Below are positions 17,846 to 26,681 of a DNA stretch of 64,000 bases, piece after piece. Made by a program: the position numbers and the translations under genes. This DNA comes from Beijerinckiaceae bacterium (GTDB lineage Bacteria; Pseudomonadota; Alphaproteobacteria; Rhizobiales; Beijerinckiaceae), in assembly GCA_019745195.1 (NCBI GenBank), contig JAIETL010000011.1:1-64000 (forward strand). The letters are read 5' to 3'. How positions within the stretch are numbered: position 1 is the first letter of the stretch; each line of letters starts with the position of its first letter. The notes beneath the pieces are model-generated. The model saw nothing but the letters and a program-made list of their open reading frames with translations. It searched no databases and was not told the DNA's origin.

Positions 17846-18739
17846 CTAACACCCGAACACCGCCTGCGCCGCCGCATCCGCCATTTTCGTCTGCTCATGG
17901 CCGACGCCCGGCACGATGATCTCCCGCCAGCGGCTCTCGACGCCGAGCCGTTTCGCCTCGGCCGCCGCGACGGCGACGAAGTTCCGGCCGCGCGCGAGAC
18001 GGTTCGGCCCTTGTGCCTGCGCGCCCCTGGATCTGTTGAGCTGATGGTGGTCGGGGTCGTCGTCCCGATCGCCCAGCATGATCAGCAGCGGCTTGGCGAA
18101 GGCCGCCTTCAGGGTCGCCCCGGTCGAAGGCGTTTCTTCCAGCGAAAAGGGATAGCTGAAGCCGCCTGCCGCCTGTCGTCCGACCGGCAGCGTGTAGTAG
18201 CCGGCATTGGCCGTGATCGCCGTCGAGAAGCGCGCCTGCGGCATCAGGATCGCCATGCGGTGGACGAACTGCGCGCCGGCGGAGTGGCCGAACAGCACAT
18301 AGCTCTGTCCTTCGACGCGCCCGCTTTTCAGGGCTCGGTCGAAGATGCGTTCGATCACCGCATAAATCCAGTTGGCCGGGTCGGGCTCGTCGCGCGCGCC
18401 GCCCTGCTGGTAGAGCCGCGTCGGAAAGCGTTCCCTGTCGAAGTGCGGGGCTGCGACCAGCAGGCCATGGCGCTCGGCGGCGTTCACCCAATTGTCGCGG
18501 GCGGCCCCGGCGTTGCGCGTCAGCCCGTGCATCGAAATGACCAGCGGGCAGGGTTTGGCGACGCAGACGGCAGGGACATAGGTTTCGATCGCGATCGACC
18601 TGCTCCCGGTCGGCGCATGGTCCTCGTGCAGCACATGCCCGCGCCCGGGCGTCTGGAACGGCGTCGTCTCGTCTGCGCGCACGCACGGCGTCACCGCGAG
18701 GACGACAGCCAGCGACAGGACCAGCCGAAAGAAGGGCAT
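17846..18739 (-). CDS. Secreted alpha/beta hydrolase, poly(3-hydroxybutyrate) depolymerase-like
   Basis: The 297-residue precursor has a signal peptide (FFRLVLSLAVVLAVTPCVRA). The hydrolase domain has the oxyanion region VISMHGLTRN (67-76), the nucleophile elbow GHSAG (151-155), and a C-terminal GVGHEQ histidine. A LMLGDRDDDPDHHQL segment carries the acid. The overall pattern is that of extracellular PHB depolymerase or feruloyl esterase-like LpqC proteins. Two cysteines (CVAKPC) near residue 60 may form a disulfide. It precedes two other alpha/beta hydrolase genes on the same strand, but the gaps and different lineages do not prove an operon. Confidence 0.8.
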   Translation of the reverse strand: MPFFRLVLSLAVVLAVTPCVRADETTPFQTPGRGHVLHEDHAPTGSRSIAIETYVPAVCVAKPCPLVISMHGLTRNAGAARDNWVNAAERHGLLVAAPHFDRERFPTRLYQQGGARDEPDPANWIYAVIERIFDRALKSGRVEGQSYVLFGHSAGAQFVHRMAILMPQARFSTAITANAGYYTLPVGRQAAGGFSYPFSLEETPSTGATLKAAFAKPLLIMLGDRDDDPDHHQLNRSRGAQAQGPNRLARGRNFVAVAAAEAKRLGVESRWREIIVPGVGHEQTKMADAAAQAVFGC

Positions 18740-18805
18740 CGCGCCTCCGGTTGACTCAGGATGCCTGCAACCCTGCACGCGACGGCCCGCTGCCTGCAAG
18801 CCTGC

Positions 18806-19819
18806 TCAGGCTCCGGCGCGGTCCATCGCCCGGCGCACCACCTGCGTCACCTCGCCATCGGAGAGGAAGAGGTCGTGCCGCAGCATGCTCCAGCCGCGCC
18901 CCGAGGTGTCGGCCACGCGCACGCCCAGCGCCTCCAGACGAGAGCGGTCGGCCGCGCCGGCGCGCGCCACTCCGCCGGCGATGCGGGCGGAGACGGCCAG
19001 CGCCCGGTCACCGGGGTCGATGATCAGCGTCATCCGGCGGGCGAGCGGGCCGAGCTTCGAGACGGTCTGCTCGAAGGCGTCGATGTCGATATCGGGCGAG
19101 GCGAAGACGACCGAGCCGATCCGGGCCGAAACATCGCTTTCGAGGCGCAGTTCGCGCAAGGCCTCCAGCGTCAGGAAGGTGCCCATCGAATGCGCGACAA
19201 TGTGAATGCGGCCGACCGTCGGGTTGTTGACCAGCGCCCGCAGCGACTGGACGAAACCGTCGCGCGACCACAGCGCGCTTTCACGGTCATAGGCGTAGTC
19301 GAGCAGCCCGCCGCCCGACGGCCAGGCGAACAGCGCGGTCCTGCCCTGAAACTCCAACGCGTGCGAGAGCTGGCCGGCGCTACGCGCCGCCGATTCAAAG
19401 GTCTCGTTATAGCCATGGACGTAGAGCAACACGTCGCGGCCCGTCGCCGCTTCGGCAAAGCGCAGCGCGGGGGCCGATGACGTGCGTCTCTCCAGCCCCA
19501 GCACGGCCCAGTCGCCGCTGACCGCCGAGGACACCCGCCCCGAAATACCGCGCCCGGGCGGAGACAGCCTCGCCTCCGCGAAGCTCAAGCCTTCGCCGCG
19601 CTCGCGTCCGAAGAAGGGCGGCCTGCCGTCGCCCGCGGGCTTGCGGGTCGTTGCGACGAGCAGCGCCGGCTCCTTGCCGAGGGCCGAGGCGTCGGCGCGC
19701 GTCGGCTCTGAGAAGGGCGAGACGGCAGCTTCCGTCTGCGCGCAGGCAGCGAGCGTGGTCGACAGCAGCGCGAGCAGAACCGAGCGACGGCAAAGAGAAG
19801 CGTGCCGGGAATCTGGCAT
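18806..19819 (-). CDS. DUF900 alpha/beta hydrolase lipoprotein, copy 1
   Basis: The 337-residue precursor has a lipoprotein signal peptide with lipobox LAAC (Cys26). The domain shows VATTRKP near the start of the mature protein, LLYVHGYNETFESAARS, the WPSGG turn, the nucleophile elbow AHSMGT and the ASPDIDIDAF segment. These are hallmarks of DUF900, a family of alpha/beta hydrolases of unknown substrate. The mature protein is expected on the outer or inner membrane facing the periplasm. A second DUF900 lipoprotein is encoded just upstream (19910-21070), so the pair looks like a tandem duplication. The two have clearly diverged. Confidence 0.85.
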   Translation of the reverse strand: MPDSRHASLCRRSVLLALLSTTLAACAQTEAAVSPFSEPTRADASALGKEPALLVATTRKPAGDGRPPFFGRERGEGLSFAEARLSPPGRGISGRVSSAVSGDWAVLGLERRTSSAPALRFAEAATGRDVLLYVHGYNETFESAARSAGQLSHALEFQGRTALFAWPSGGGLLDYAYDRESALWSRDGFVQSLRALVNNPTVGRIHIVAHSMGTFLTLEALRELRLESDVSARIGSVVFASPDIDIDAFEQTVSKLGPLARRMTLIIDPGDRALAVSARIAGGVARAGAADRSRLEALGVRVADTSGRGWSMLRHDLFLSDGEVTQVVRRAMDRAGA

Positions 19820-19909
19820 GGGCGAAACCTGTCGCGAGCTATGGGGACGGCCGAATTGGCCAGCGCCGCCTTAACGACAGGCTAACGCGGCCAGATTGCG
19901 GCGCCGGTT

Positions 19910-21070
19910 CTACCGTCCGATGGCGGCGCCCGGCGCGCTGACGACGAGATCGACCGTCGAGCCGACGGTTCCGACCAGTCCGCTGGCGATGTCGCCGAGC
20001 TTGTCGCCGACGCCGGGGCCGGCGGTGGCGATGCCGCCATCCGCCTGCAGCCTGCGGCCGATCAGTTGCACCACCTTCGGCGAGGCCGCGAATTTGGCGT
20101 GGTTGAGGCTGTCGCTGCTGGTCGTCTCGGACAGGTCGATGATCCGCGCCCCGCCCTTCTCGAGGTCGGCGACGATCTGCGTGTCCTTTGCCGAGATCGC
20201 GCCGAGCCGCGTCTTGTCGCCGGCGAAGCGGCGGGAAAAGGCGAGCGCGCGGTCGTCGGCCGAGACGAAGACCGTAACCGGCCGCCTGATCTGGCGCAGT
20301 TGCGTCCTGAACACGTCGAGATCGACATCGGGCGCGGCCAGCATGACGTCGCGCAGCTTGCCGCCGAAATTGCCGTCGCCCCGGATCGAGGCCTGCCGCA
20401 GCGTCTCCAGCGTCAGCAGGGTCCCCATCGAATGGGCCAGGATGTCGATGCGGGTCGTGCCGAGATCGCGGGCGATGGCGCGCAGGTTGAGCTCGAGGAA
20501 ATCGCGCGAATACATCGCGCTCTCGCGGTCATAGGGATACTGCAGGAGCTGGCCGCGCGAGGGCCAGGTGAACAGCACCGCCACACCCTTGAAGCCGGCG
20601 TCATGGACGATCTGCGCGAAGCGATAGGCCGCATCCGCGAAGCTCGTATTGTAGCCATGGACGAAGACGAGCACGTCCCGCTCGGCGGCCGGGCGGCTCT
20701 GGATTTCGCGGCGGACCGCGACCAGCGTCTCGGGCAGCGCGAGAGGCTGAACCGAGGCGACGGCGAAATGCTGCGCCGGAACGGCCTGTCCGCCGCTGCC
20801 CGGCAATTCGAGCTCGCCCGGCTTGTGGGCGCGAGGAACGGTGATGTCGAGCTTGGCGAAGGCGAGCCTCGGCCCGCGCTCGCCGGTGAAGTATTGCGGC
20901 TGGTCGGCCGCCTCGCGTGTCGTGGCCACGAAAACCCTGACGGTTCCGGCGATCTCGTCGGGCTTGGCGGCGGACAGGACGAGCGTTCGCGGCGGTCCGC
21001 CGCAGGCTGCCAGCAGAAGCGGGGCCAACAACGCCAACACGACAAAACGAAACCGGACGGATTTGCCCAT
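19910..21070 (-). CDS. DUF900 alpha/beta hydrolase lipoprotein, copy 2
   Basis: The protein repeats the plan of its neighbour: lipobox LAAC with Cys23, VFVATTREA, LVFVHGYNTSFADAAYR, TWPSRGQ, the nucleophile elbow AHSMGT and AAPDVDLDVF. A C-terminal extension of about 60 residues, rich in Gly/Val (VGDKLGDIASGLVGTVGSTVDL), is absent from copy 1 and could lie along a membrane. The start was placed at the ATG six codons before the hydrophobic core (386 residues); further ATGs upstream would give up to 404 residues. It diverges from meaB. Confidence 0.83.
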   Translation of the reverse strand: MGKSVRFRFVVLALLAPLLLAACGGPPRTLVLSAAKPDEIAGTVRVFVATTREAADQPQYFTGERGPRLAFAKLDITVPRAHKPGELELPGSGGQAVPAQHFAVASVQPLALPETLVAVRREIQSRPAAERDVLVFVHGYNTSFADAAYRFAQIVHDAGFKGVAVLFTWPSRGQLLQYPYDRESAMYSRDFLELNLRAIARDLGTTRIDILAHSMGTLLTLETLRQASIRGDGNFGGKLRDVMLAAPDVDLDVFRTQLRQIRRPVTVFVSADDRALAFSRRFAGDKTRLGAISAKDTQIVADLEKGGARIIDLSETTSSDSLNHAKFAASPKVVQLIGRRLQADGGIATAGPGVGDKLGDIASGLVGTVGSTVDLVVSAPGAAIGR

Positions 21071-21197
21071 GCAGGACTTGCGCATCATGCCGAAACTGGT
21101 CTCACCAAACCCGCCGATCATCAAGATGCAAGCATGACACAGTGACGACGGCAGGTTGCGCTTGTCGGAGCGGCTGACGGCTTGCTACTGGCCAGTG

Positions 21198-22184
21198 ATG
21201 TCAGCGCCAGCCGCCTCGCCCGCAAGCCTTGCCGACGCCGTCCTCGCCGGCGAGCGGGCGGCGCTGGCGCGCGCCATAACGCTTTCGGAATCGCGTCGCG
21301 GCGACCATCGCGAGCAGGCGCGTGCGCTGATCCAGACGCTGCTCCCGCACACCGGCGGCGCGGTCCGCGTCGGCATCACCGGCGTGCCCGGCGTCGGCAA
21401 ATCGACCACGATCGACGCGCTCGGCAGCCATCTCACGGCACAAGGACACAAGGTCGCGGTGCTCGCCGTCGATCCGTCCTCGACCCGCACCGGAGGCTCG
21501 ATCCTCGGCGACAAGACGCGGATGGCGCGGCTCGCGGTCGATCCAAACGCCTATATCCGGCCCTCCCCGTCATCGGGCACGCTCGGCGGCGTCGCGGCCC
21601 GGACGCGCGAGACCATGCTGCTCTGCGAGGCGGCGGGCTTCGACGTCATCCTCGTCGAGACGGTCGGCGTCGGCCAGTCCGAGACGGCCGTGGCCGATCT
21701 GACCGACTTTTTCCTCGTGCTGATGCTGCCCAATGCCGGCGACGAGTTGCAGGGCATCAAGAAGGGCATCATCGAACTCGCCGACATGATCGCGGTCAAC
21801 AAGGCCGATGGCGCAGGCGCGACGGCTGCACGCGCGGCGGCCACGCAGTATCAGGCGGCGCTCCATATCCTGAGCCCCGCCTCGCCCCTCTGGACGACGC
21901 CGGCCATAACGATCTCGGGCTTGACCGGCGATGGGCTCGACGCGCTTTGGGCCATGATCGAGGACCACCGCGCGCGCCACGAAGTCAAGGGCCTGATCGT
22001 GGAGAAGCGCCGCAGGCAGGATGTGAAATGGATGTGGGCGATGGTCGAGGACAGGCTGCAGACGAAGCTGCGCCACGACCCGGTGCTGAGAGCGCGCATG
22101 CCGGCGCTGGAAGCGGCGGTGGCGAAGGGCGAACTGGCCGCAACGGTCGCCGCCGACGAGATCGCGAAGGCCTTGGGGTTGTGA
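21198..22184 (+). CDS. meaB: Methylmalonyl-CoA mutase-associated G-protein chaperone MeaB
   Basis: The 328-residue SIMIBI-class GTPase has Walker [10 protein letters not shown] (62-70), the [20 protein letters not shown] and [16 protein letters not shown] switch segments, [12 protein letters not shown], and NKADG for guanine recognition. MeaB guards and reloads the adenosylcobalamin cofactor of methylmalonyl-CoA mutase. The ATG at 21198 was chosen; a TTG start 14 codons upstream is possible. The gene is not in the mutA/mutB operon but likely serves it. A pyroglutamyl peptidase gene starts five bases after its stop. Confidence 0.95.
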   Translation: MSAPAASPASLADAVLAGERAALARAITLSESRRGDHREQARALIQTLLPHTGGAVRVGITGVPGVGKSTTIDALGSHLTAQGHKVAVLAVDPSSTRTGGSILGDKTRMARLAVDPNAYIRPSPSSGTLGGVAARTRETMLLCEAAGFDVILVETVGVGQSETAVADLTDFFLVLMLPNAGDELQGIKKGIIELADMIAVNKADGAGATAARAAATQYQAALHILSPASPLWTTPAITISGLTGDGLDALWAMIEDHRARHEVKGLIVEKRRRQDVKWMWAMVEDRLQTKLRHDPVLRARMPALEAAVAKGELAATVAADEIAKALGL

Positions 22185-22188
22185 GGTA

Positions 22189-22833
22189 ATGATGGACGAC
22201 CGGCCTGACATCCTGATCACCGGGTTCGGCCCCTTTCCGCATGTCAGGGTCAATCCCACGACCGCACTCGCACGAATGGTCGCCGATCGACTGAAGCGCT
22301 CAGGGCTGGAAACCGATCTGCTGGTGATGGAGACGAGCTACGCCGTCGGCCTGCCGGCAATGAAGAACCATCTGGAGAAGACCAGGCCCAGGGCAGTCCT
22401 GATGCTCGGGCTCGCCGCGCGCGCCCGCTTTGTCCGGGTCGAGCTGTTCGGGCGTGGGAACGCCAGCCGGCTTCATCCCGATGCGACCGGCGCGACGCCG
22501 ACGGACCCGACCGGCAGCCGCAGCGCCCTGCCCCTGCGCACGAGCGGCAACCCGGCCGGCGCGCTGGCGGCGCTCAGGCATGTCGGCATCAGCGCCCGCC
22601 TCTCGGCGTCGGCAGGCCGCTATCTCTGCGACGCCTGCTACGCCGCGGCGCTGCGCCATGCGGAGCGAAGCGGCGTGCCTGTGATCTTCATCCATGTGCC
22701 GTGGTTGCGGCCCGCGCCGGGCTTGCGGCCGCTTATGCGGACCCGCCCGTTTCGGCCGGGCCCGGCCAGTCTGGGCAGCGCTCTCGCCGCCATCGGTCGC
22801 GATCTCGCCCGGATCGGCCGGCAGCGCGCCTGA
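22189..22833 (+). CDS. pcp: Pyroglutamyl-peptidase I family (C15) cysteine peptidase
   Basis: The 214-residue protein has the family fold start ILITGFGPFPHVRVNP. The catalytic triad is recognisable: Glu85 in VRVELFGRG, Cys147 in AGRYLCDAC and His169 in FIHVPWL, at nearly the same spacing as classical enzymes. It removes N-terminal pyroglutamate from peptides in the cytoplasm. Two ATG codons are adjacent; the second (22192) has the better distance from GAGG. It is probably co-transcribed with meaB, although no functional link is known. The sequence is divergent in the first half, so another peptide substrate is possible. Confidence 0.82.
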   Translation: MMDDRPDILITGFGPFPHVRVNPTTALARMVADRLKRSGLETDLLVMETSYAVGLPAMKNHLEKTRPRAVLMLGLAARARFVRVELFGRGNASRLHPDATGATPTDPTGSRSALPLRTSGNPAGALAALRHVGISARLSASAGRYLCDACYAAALRHAERSGVPVIFIHVPWLRPAPGLRPLMRTRPFRPGPASLGSALAAIGRDLARIGRQRA

Positions 22834-23133
22834 TCAATCGCTGCGCGACTGACCGGTTTCACCGAGATCGCGTCGGCCATGCAGCACGCGCAGGATTTCG
22901 ATGTGGTCGGCGTGGACGCGGTAGAGCGTCAGATAGGAGCCAATGACGAGGTGCCGGATGGCGGGCCCGATATCCGGCCGTGCGGGGCCGGAATAGGGCT
23001 GGGTCGTCAGGAGACGCCAACGCCGCCGGAAACGTTCGACCAGTTCATCGGCGGCTCGCGGACTGTCGAGCGCGATGTAATCGCCAATCGCGCCGAGATC
23101 GCGCTCGGCCTGAGGCGCAAGCCTCCATTTCAC
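22834..23133 (-). CDS. parE: RelE/ParE family toxin
   Basis: The 99-residue protein begins KWRLAPQAERDLGAIGDYIA and continues with the RPDIGPAIRHLVIGSYLTLYRVHADHIEILRVLHGRRD core typical of ParE-type gyrase poisons. It overlaps the antitoxin gene by ATGA. The C-terminus (GETGQSRSD) is hydrophilic. It is the toxin half of a ParD-ParE pair, tail-to-tail with the peptidase gene, whose stop abuts its own. Confidence 0.92.
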   Translation of the reverse strand: MKWRLAPQAERDLGAIGDYIALDSPRAADELVERFRRRWRLLTTQPYSGPARPDIGPAIRHLVIGSYLTLYRVHADHIEILRVLHGRRDLGETGQSRSD

Positions 23134-23408
23134 TTGGCGAGACTGCCTGCGTCAGCACGAAATTTTGCCTTGATCCTGTCAAGCGCCGCCTCGCCATCGA
23201 CAGCCGGCCCGCTATCAATCCCCGCCTGCGCCAGCGCCCGCAACTCCTCGATCGTGTAACCGAACAGCTCGCGCTCGTCCTTCCAGCGGGCGAGCGCCTC
23301 GCCGACGACGGCATCGATCGAGGGATACTCGCCAGAGGCGACAGCCTCCTCGACCGCCGTCGAAAGCTCGGCCGACAATGTGACGTTGTGCTTGGCGACG
23401 TGACCCAT
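23130..23408 (-). CDS. parD: ParD-like ribbon-helix-helix antitoxin
   Basis: The 92-residue protein has an N-terminal ribbon-helix-helix pattern (KHNVTLSAELSTAVEEAVASGEYPSID) that binds its own promoter. The C-terminal ALDRIKAKFRA helix wraps the toxin. It precedes and overlaps parE. The start was set at the ATG in GTCGCC-proximal context that begins the MGHVAKHNVTL segment; upstream frame extension has no homology pattern. Confidence 0.92.
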   Translation of the reverse strand: MGHVAKHNVTLSAELSTAVEEAVASGEYPSIDAVVGEALARWKDERELFGYTIEELRALAQAGIDSGPAVDGEAALDRIKAKFRADAGSLAK

Positions 23409-23542
23409 GTCCTGCCTCTTCGCTGGAAGGTTCTCTCCAAGACTAGCATCGCAGCCTCGCCCCAGCCACAGCGGCCTTGCTCCAGAACGGCACAGAAGCG
23501 CTGGCATGCGGTTTGAAGCCCGGCGGGCCGGAGGAAATCACT

Positions 23543-24922
23543 ATGCCACTATCGAGGCGCGCCTTGCTGGCGACGGCCGTTTTCGGGACAGGTTCGCTTC
23601 TGACCTCGCACGCCAGCGCGCAGATTGCGCCGCGCCCAGCCTCCCCTGTGCCGCTCGGGCAGTTCGGCCTCGACGCGACGACGCTGGGTCTGCGACCGGG
23701 CTCCGCCGACGACCAGTCGCGCGCGCTCCAGAACGCGCTGGCCGAAGCCGCGAAACGCAACGCGCCGCTCATGGTGCCGCCGGGCCGCTATCGCATCGCC
23801 AACGTCGTGCTGCCCGAGGGCGCGCGGCTCATCGGCGTTCCCGGCGCAAGCCAGTTCATCGCCGCCCAAGTCGGGCCGCTGCTGGTCGCCAGGCGGATCA
23901 GGCGCGCGGCGCTTTCGGGGCTGGTGCTGGACGGGCTCGACATCCGCTCATCACAGCGCAGCGGCCTGCTTGTCGCGGACGAGGTTCTGGATTTCACCCT
24001 GCAGGATTGCGAGTTCGGCAATGCCGGCTCGGTCGGCCTGACGCTCAACCGCGCCGCCGGGAGCATCCGGCAAAACCGCTTCCGCAGCATGCGTGATTCG
24101 GCGTTGTTCTCGCTCGATTCGCGCGGGCTCTCGATCGAGGCCAACCAGATCGAGGATTGCGGCAACAACGGCATCCAGCTCTGGCGCAGCCAGCCCGGCG
24201 ACGACCAGTCGATCGTGCGCGGCAACCGGATCAACCGCATTCGCTCGGACGCCGGCGGCGACGGGCCCAACGGCAACGGCATCAGTCTCTACAAGGCCGG
24301 CGGCGTCATCATCGAGGGCAACTCCTTGCGCGACTGCGCGCTGACCTTCATCCGCAACAATTCGGGTTCCGGCGTGCAGATCATCGGCAATCAGGGGCGG
24401 CGCTGCGGCGAGGTCGGGCTTTATTCGGAGTTTGCCTTCGAGGGCGCGATCATCACCGGCAACCTGGTCGAGGATTGCGCGCAAGGCGCCAACATCACCA
24501 ATCTCGACCACGGCGGCAGGCTCAGCGTCTTCGCCAACAACATCATCCGCAACGCCCAGAGGGGTTTTGCGCCCAAGGGCACGGAGCTGATCGGCGGCAT
24601 GGGCGTGCATGTCGAGGCGGAAGCGACCGTCACCGGCAACGTCATCGAGAACGCGAGCGAGATCGGCATCTCGCTCGGCTGGTCCTGGGGCATGCGCAAC
24701 CTCGTCGCCACCGGCAACATGGTGCGCAAGACCGGCATCGGCGTCTCGGTCTCGCTGGTGCCGAAGGAGCGCAACTGCCTGATCGCCAACAACGTCATCT
24801 CCGAGGCGAGCAGGGGCGCGGTCGTCGGGACGGAATACGGGAAGGTCGTGACCGGAGACCTGACGAAGGCGGCCGATCAACGCGCGGCAGGCGTCCGGGT
24901 CGAGAACAACGCAGTGGGATGA
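23543..24922 (+). CDS. TIGR03808-like TAT-exported right-handed beta-helix protein
   Basis: The 459-residue precursor has a twin-arginine signal (SRRALLATAVFGTGSLL) with cleavage near ASA-Q. Its body is a series of short parallel beta-helix rungs with recurring (V/I)xxNxIxx and NxGxG-type repeats (for example IEANQIEDCGNNGIQLW, IIEGNSLRDC, ITGNLVEDCAQGANI, VTGNVIENASEIGI). This matches the TIGR03808 family of TAT-translocated repetitive proteins in Hyphomicrobiales. It resembles polysaccharide lyases and epimerases in fold, but no catalytic residues can be assigned. GGAGG lies nine bases before the chosen ATG. It is flanked by toxin-antitoxin pairs on both sides. Confidence 0.87.
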   Translation: MPLSRRALLATAVFGTGSLLTSHASAQIAPRPASPVPLGQFGLDATTLGLRPGSADDQSRALQNALAEAAKRNAPLMVPPGRYRIANVVLPEGARLIGVPGASQFIAAQVGPLLVARRIRRAALSGLVLDGLDIRSSQRSGLLVADEVLDFTLQDCEFGNAGSVGLTLNRAAGSIRQNRFRSMRDSALFSLDSRGLSIEANQIEDCGNNGIQLWRSQPGDDQSIVRGNRINRIRSDAGGDGPNGNGISLYKAGGVIIEGNSLRDCALTFIRNNSGSGVQIIGNQGRRCGEVGLYSEFAFEGAIITGNLVEDCAQGANITNLDHGGRLSVFANNIIRNAQRGFAPKGTELIGGMGVHVEAEATVTGNVIENASEIGISLGWSWGMRNLVATGNMVRKTGIGVSVSLVPKERNCLIANNVISEASRGAVVGTEYGKVVTGDLTKAADQRAAGVRVENNAVG

Positions 24923-24925
24923 GGT

Positions 24926-25252
24926 TCAGCGGGCGAGGCCGAGGATGAAGGCGAGGCGGGTGTCGATTTTGGCCATCTGACCGGGGGTGAGCCAACCGAC
25001 AACATCGCGACATTTGCGACGCAGAACCATCGTCGTCTTGTCGAGCATGATATAGCTTGGCTCGCGCAAACCGTTGCCGGTGGTCGGCATGATCATCAGT
25101 CGAAAATCGGCGTCGATATGGGTGCTGGTCGTTATGAGACAAACCAACGTCGTGTCTATTCCGATCACAAGATCGTTTTGAACGACCAGAACAGGCCGCG
25201 GCTTGCCGTGATCGCCTTGAGCCGCAGCGATGACGATGTCGCCTCGCTTCAT
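24926..25252 (-). CDS. mazF: MazF/PemK-type endoribonuclease toxin
   Basis: The 108-residue protein starts MKRGDIVIAA and has GKPRPVLVVQND, the conserved arginine segment of MazF mRNA interferases, followed by TLVCLITT, SYIMLDKTTMVLRRK and the GWLTPGQM helix. It overlaps the antitoxin gene by ATGA. It would cleave mRNA when the antitoxin is lost. Confidence 0.93.
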   Translation of the reverse strand: MKRGDIVIAAAQGDHGKPRPVLVVQNDLVIGIDTTLVCLITTSTHIDADFRLMIMPTTGNGLREPSYIMLDKTTMVLRRKCRDVVGWLTPGQMAKIDTRLAFILGLAR

Positions 25253-25476
25253 CGGTCGTCGTCAGGCCAATCCGTCAAAGCCTCGACGAATGCGATGTCC
25301 TCGGCTTCGCCGGGGCTCTGGCGGATCGCCCGCATATCCCGTTCCAATTTTGCGAGGAATGCAGGGCTGCTGGTGTCGAACGTCCACAGCCGCACTTCTT
25401 TCAGCCCCGCAGCCTTCTTTGCGGCGCGGTAGCGGGCCTGCTTGCTGAGACCGTCCTTAAAGGCGGGCCGAGGCAT
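25249..25476 (-). CDS. mazE: MazE-like antitoxin (antitoxin MazE family protein)
   Basis: The 75-residue protein begins MPRPAFKDGLSKQARYRAAKKAAGLKEVRLWTFDTSSP. This basic Arg/Lys-rich N-terminus is a predicted DNA-binding segment. It ends with an acidic tail (EDIAFVEALTDWPDDD) that would occupy the toxin RNA groove. The start is the ATG behind GGAAAGGAAG. The ribosome binding site lies inside a perfect inverted repeat, which would allow autorepression. Confidence 0.88.
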   Translation of the reverse strand: MPRPAFKDGLSKQARYRAAKKAAGLKEVRLWTFDTSSPAFLAKLERDMRAIRQSPGEAEDIAFVEALTDWPDDDR

Positions 25477-25485
25477 GACAAACTT

Positions 25486-25499
25486 CCTTTCCTGAAAGG
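25486..25499 (-). promoter_or_regulatory. Inverted repeat overlapping the mazE ribosome binding site
   Basis: CCTTTC and GAAAGG are perfect inverted arms around a two-base centre. A second half-site (ACCTTTCAG) follows at about 25509-25517. The position immediately upstream of the antitoxin start is where MazE/MazF autorepression operators lie. Confidence 0.5.
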
Positions 25500-25520
25500 T
25501 AACGCGTGACCTTTCAGCCG

Positions 25521-26519
25521 TCAAATCCGCGCCACCCTCACCCGCCCGACCTCGATGCCGTTCCAGTTCGTCAGCACGCTCTCGCGCAATGGCGCGAAGG
25601 CTGCGCCTTGCGCCTCGTCCAGCGGCAGGAAGCGCGCGATCAGCGCTGCCATGACGACCTCCGCCGCTCGACCCGCGCCGTCGTCGCATTTCAGTGCGAT
25701 GCCGTAGCCGAGTTCTGGAAGCGAGCCGCAATAGACGCCCTCCGCGCCGGTCTTGATGAAGGCGCGGGCGCCCAGCAGGTCCATAGCGCGGGTGTCGAAG
25801 CGGCCGGTGCCGGCCACCATGAAGGGATGGGCCGCGACCGCCTTGCGGATGCGGGCGGCGGCCCTGGCGCGTTCGGGCCCAAAGCCATGGCCGGTCCCGA
25901 AGCGCGCGAAGCCGAGAGCCATCGCCTGCAAGGGGACGGCATAGGTCGGGATCGAACAGCCGTCGATGCCGGAGCGCTCCGCGAGATGGGCCGCGCCGGT
26001 GACGTCCTCGAGCGCGCCGCGCACCGCCTGCTGCACGGCATGGCCGGCCTTGACGTAGCCGGCGGGATCCTCGTCCAGCCCGCAGGCGAGGCAGACGAAG
26101 CCCGCATGCTTGCCCGAGCAGTTGTTGTTGAGGGCACTGGGCTCGCGGCCCTCTTTCGCCATGGCGCGCGCTGCAGCCTCGTTCATCGGCCAATGCGCGC
26201 CGCATTCGAGGCAGCCGGCGTCGCGGCCGGCCTTTCTGAGCATCGACAGCGAGGCCTCGGCATGGGCCGGCTCGCCCGAATGCGAGGCGACGGCGAGCGC
26301 GATCTCAGGCTCGCTCAGACCGTAGCGGTCGGCCGCGCCGCTCTCGAACAGCGGCAGAGCCTGCAGCGCCTTCACGGCCGAGCGCGGAAACACCGGCCGC
26401 GCGACATCGCCGAGCGACAGCACCACGCCGCCATCGGCATCGACGACGATGGCCGCGCCGCGATGGCGCGATTCGACCACCTCGCCGCGCAGAACCTCGG
26501 CCAGAACGGGGTTGTCCAT
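25521..26519 (-). CDS. L-asparaginase II family protein
   Basis: The 332-residue protein begins NPVLAEVLRGEVVESRHRG and contains the family segments PVFPRSAVKALQALPL, ASHSGE, NNNCSGKHAGF, RSGIDGCSIPTYAVPL and KTGAEGVYCGSLPELG. This thermolabile or constitutive asparaginase (Rhizobium-type, pfam06089) hydrolyses L-asparagine to aspartate and ammonia and differs from the E. coli enzymes. The start was set at the second of two close ATG codons because GGAG then has six-base spacing; starting at 26525 adds two residues. A much longer open frame upstream runs antisense to the hydrolase gene and is rejected. Confidence 0.92.
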   Translation of the reverse strand: MDNPVLAEVLRGEVVESRHRGAAIVVDADGGVVLSLGDVARPVFPRSAVKALQALPLFESGAADRYGLSEPEIALAVASHSGEPAHAEASLSMLRKAGRDAGCLECGAHWPMNEAAARAMAKEGREPSALNNNCSGKHAGFVCLACGLDEDPAGYVKAGHAVQQAVRGALEDVTGAAHLAERSGIDGCSIPTYAVPLQAMALGFARFGTGHGFGPERARAAARIRKAVAAHPFMVAGTGRFDTRAMDLLGARAFIKTGAEGVYCGSLPELGYGIALKCDDGAGRAAEVVMAALIARFLPLDEAQGAAFAPLRESVLTNWNGIEVGRVRVARI

Positions 26520-26681
26520 CGTCATCTCCAGGGGCTCGGGTCCAGGCTCGGGCGGCGTCGCCGGAATGGCCGCCTTGTGGCGTTTGACGCTCGACCTGTC
26601 AAAAGCGATGGCGCAAACTGTCGCCGCCTGCGATGGACAGGTCGGTTCGCCCGCCTCCATCCGCCCAATCCGAAAGAACCG

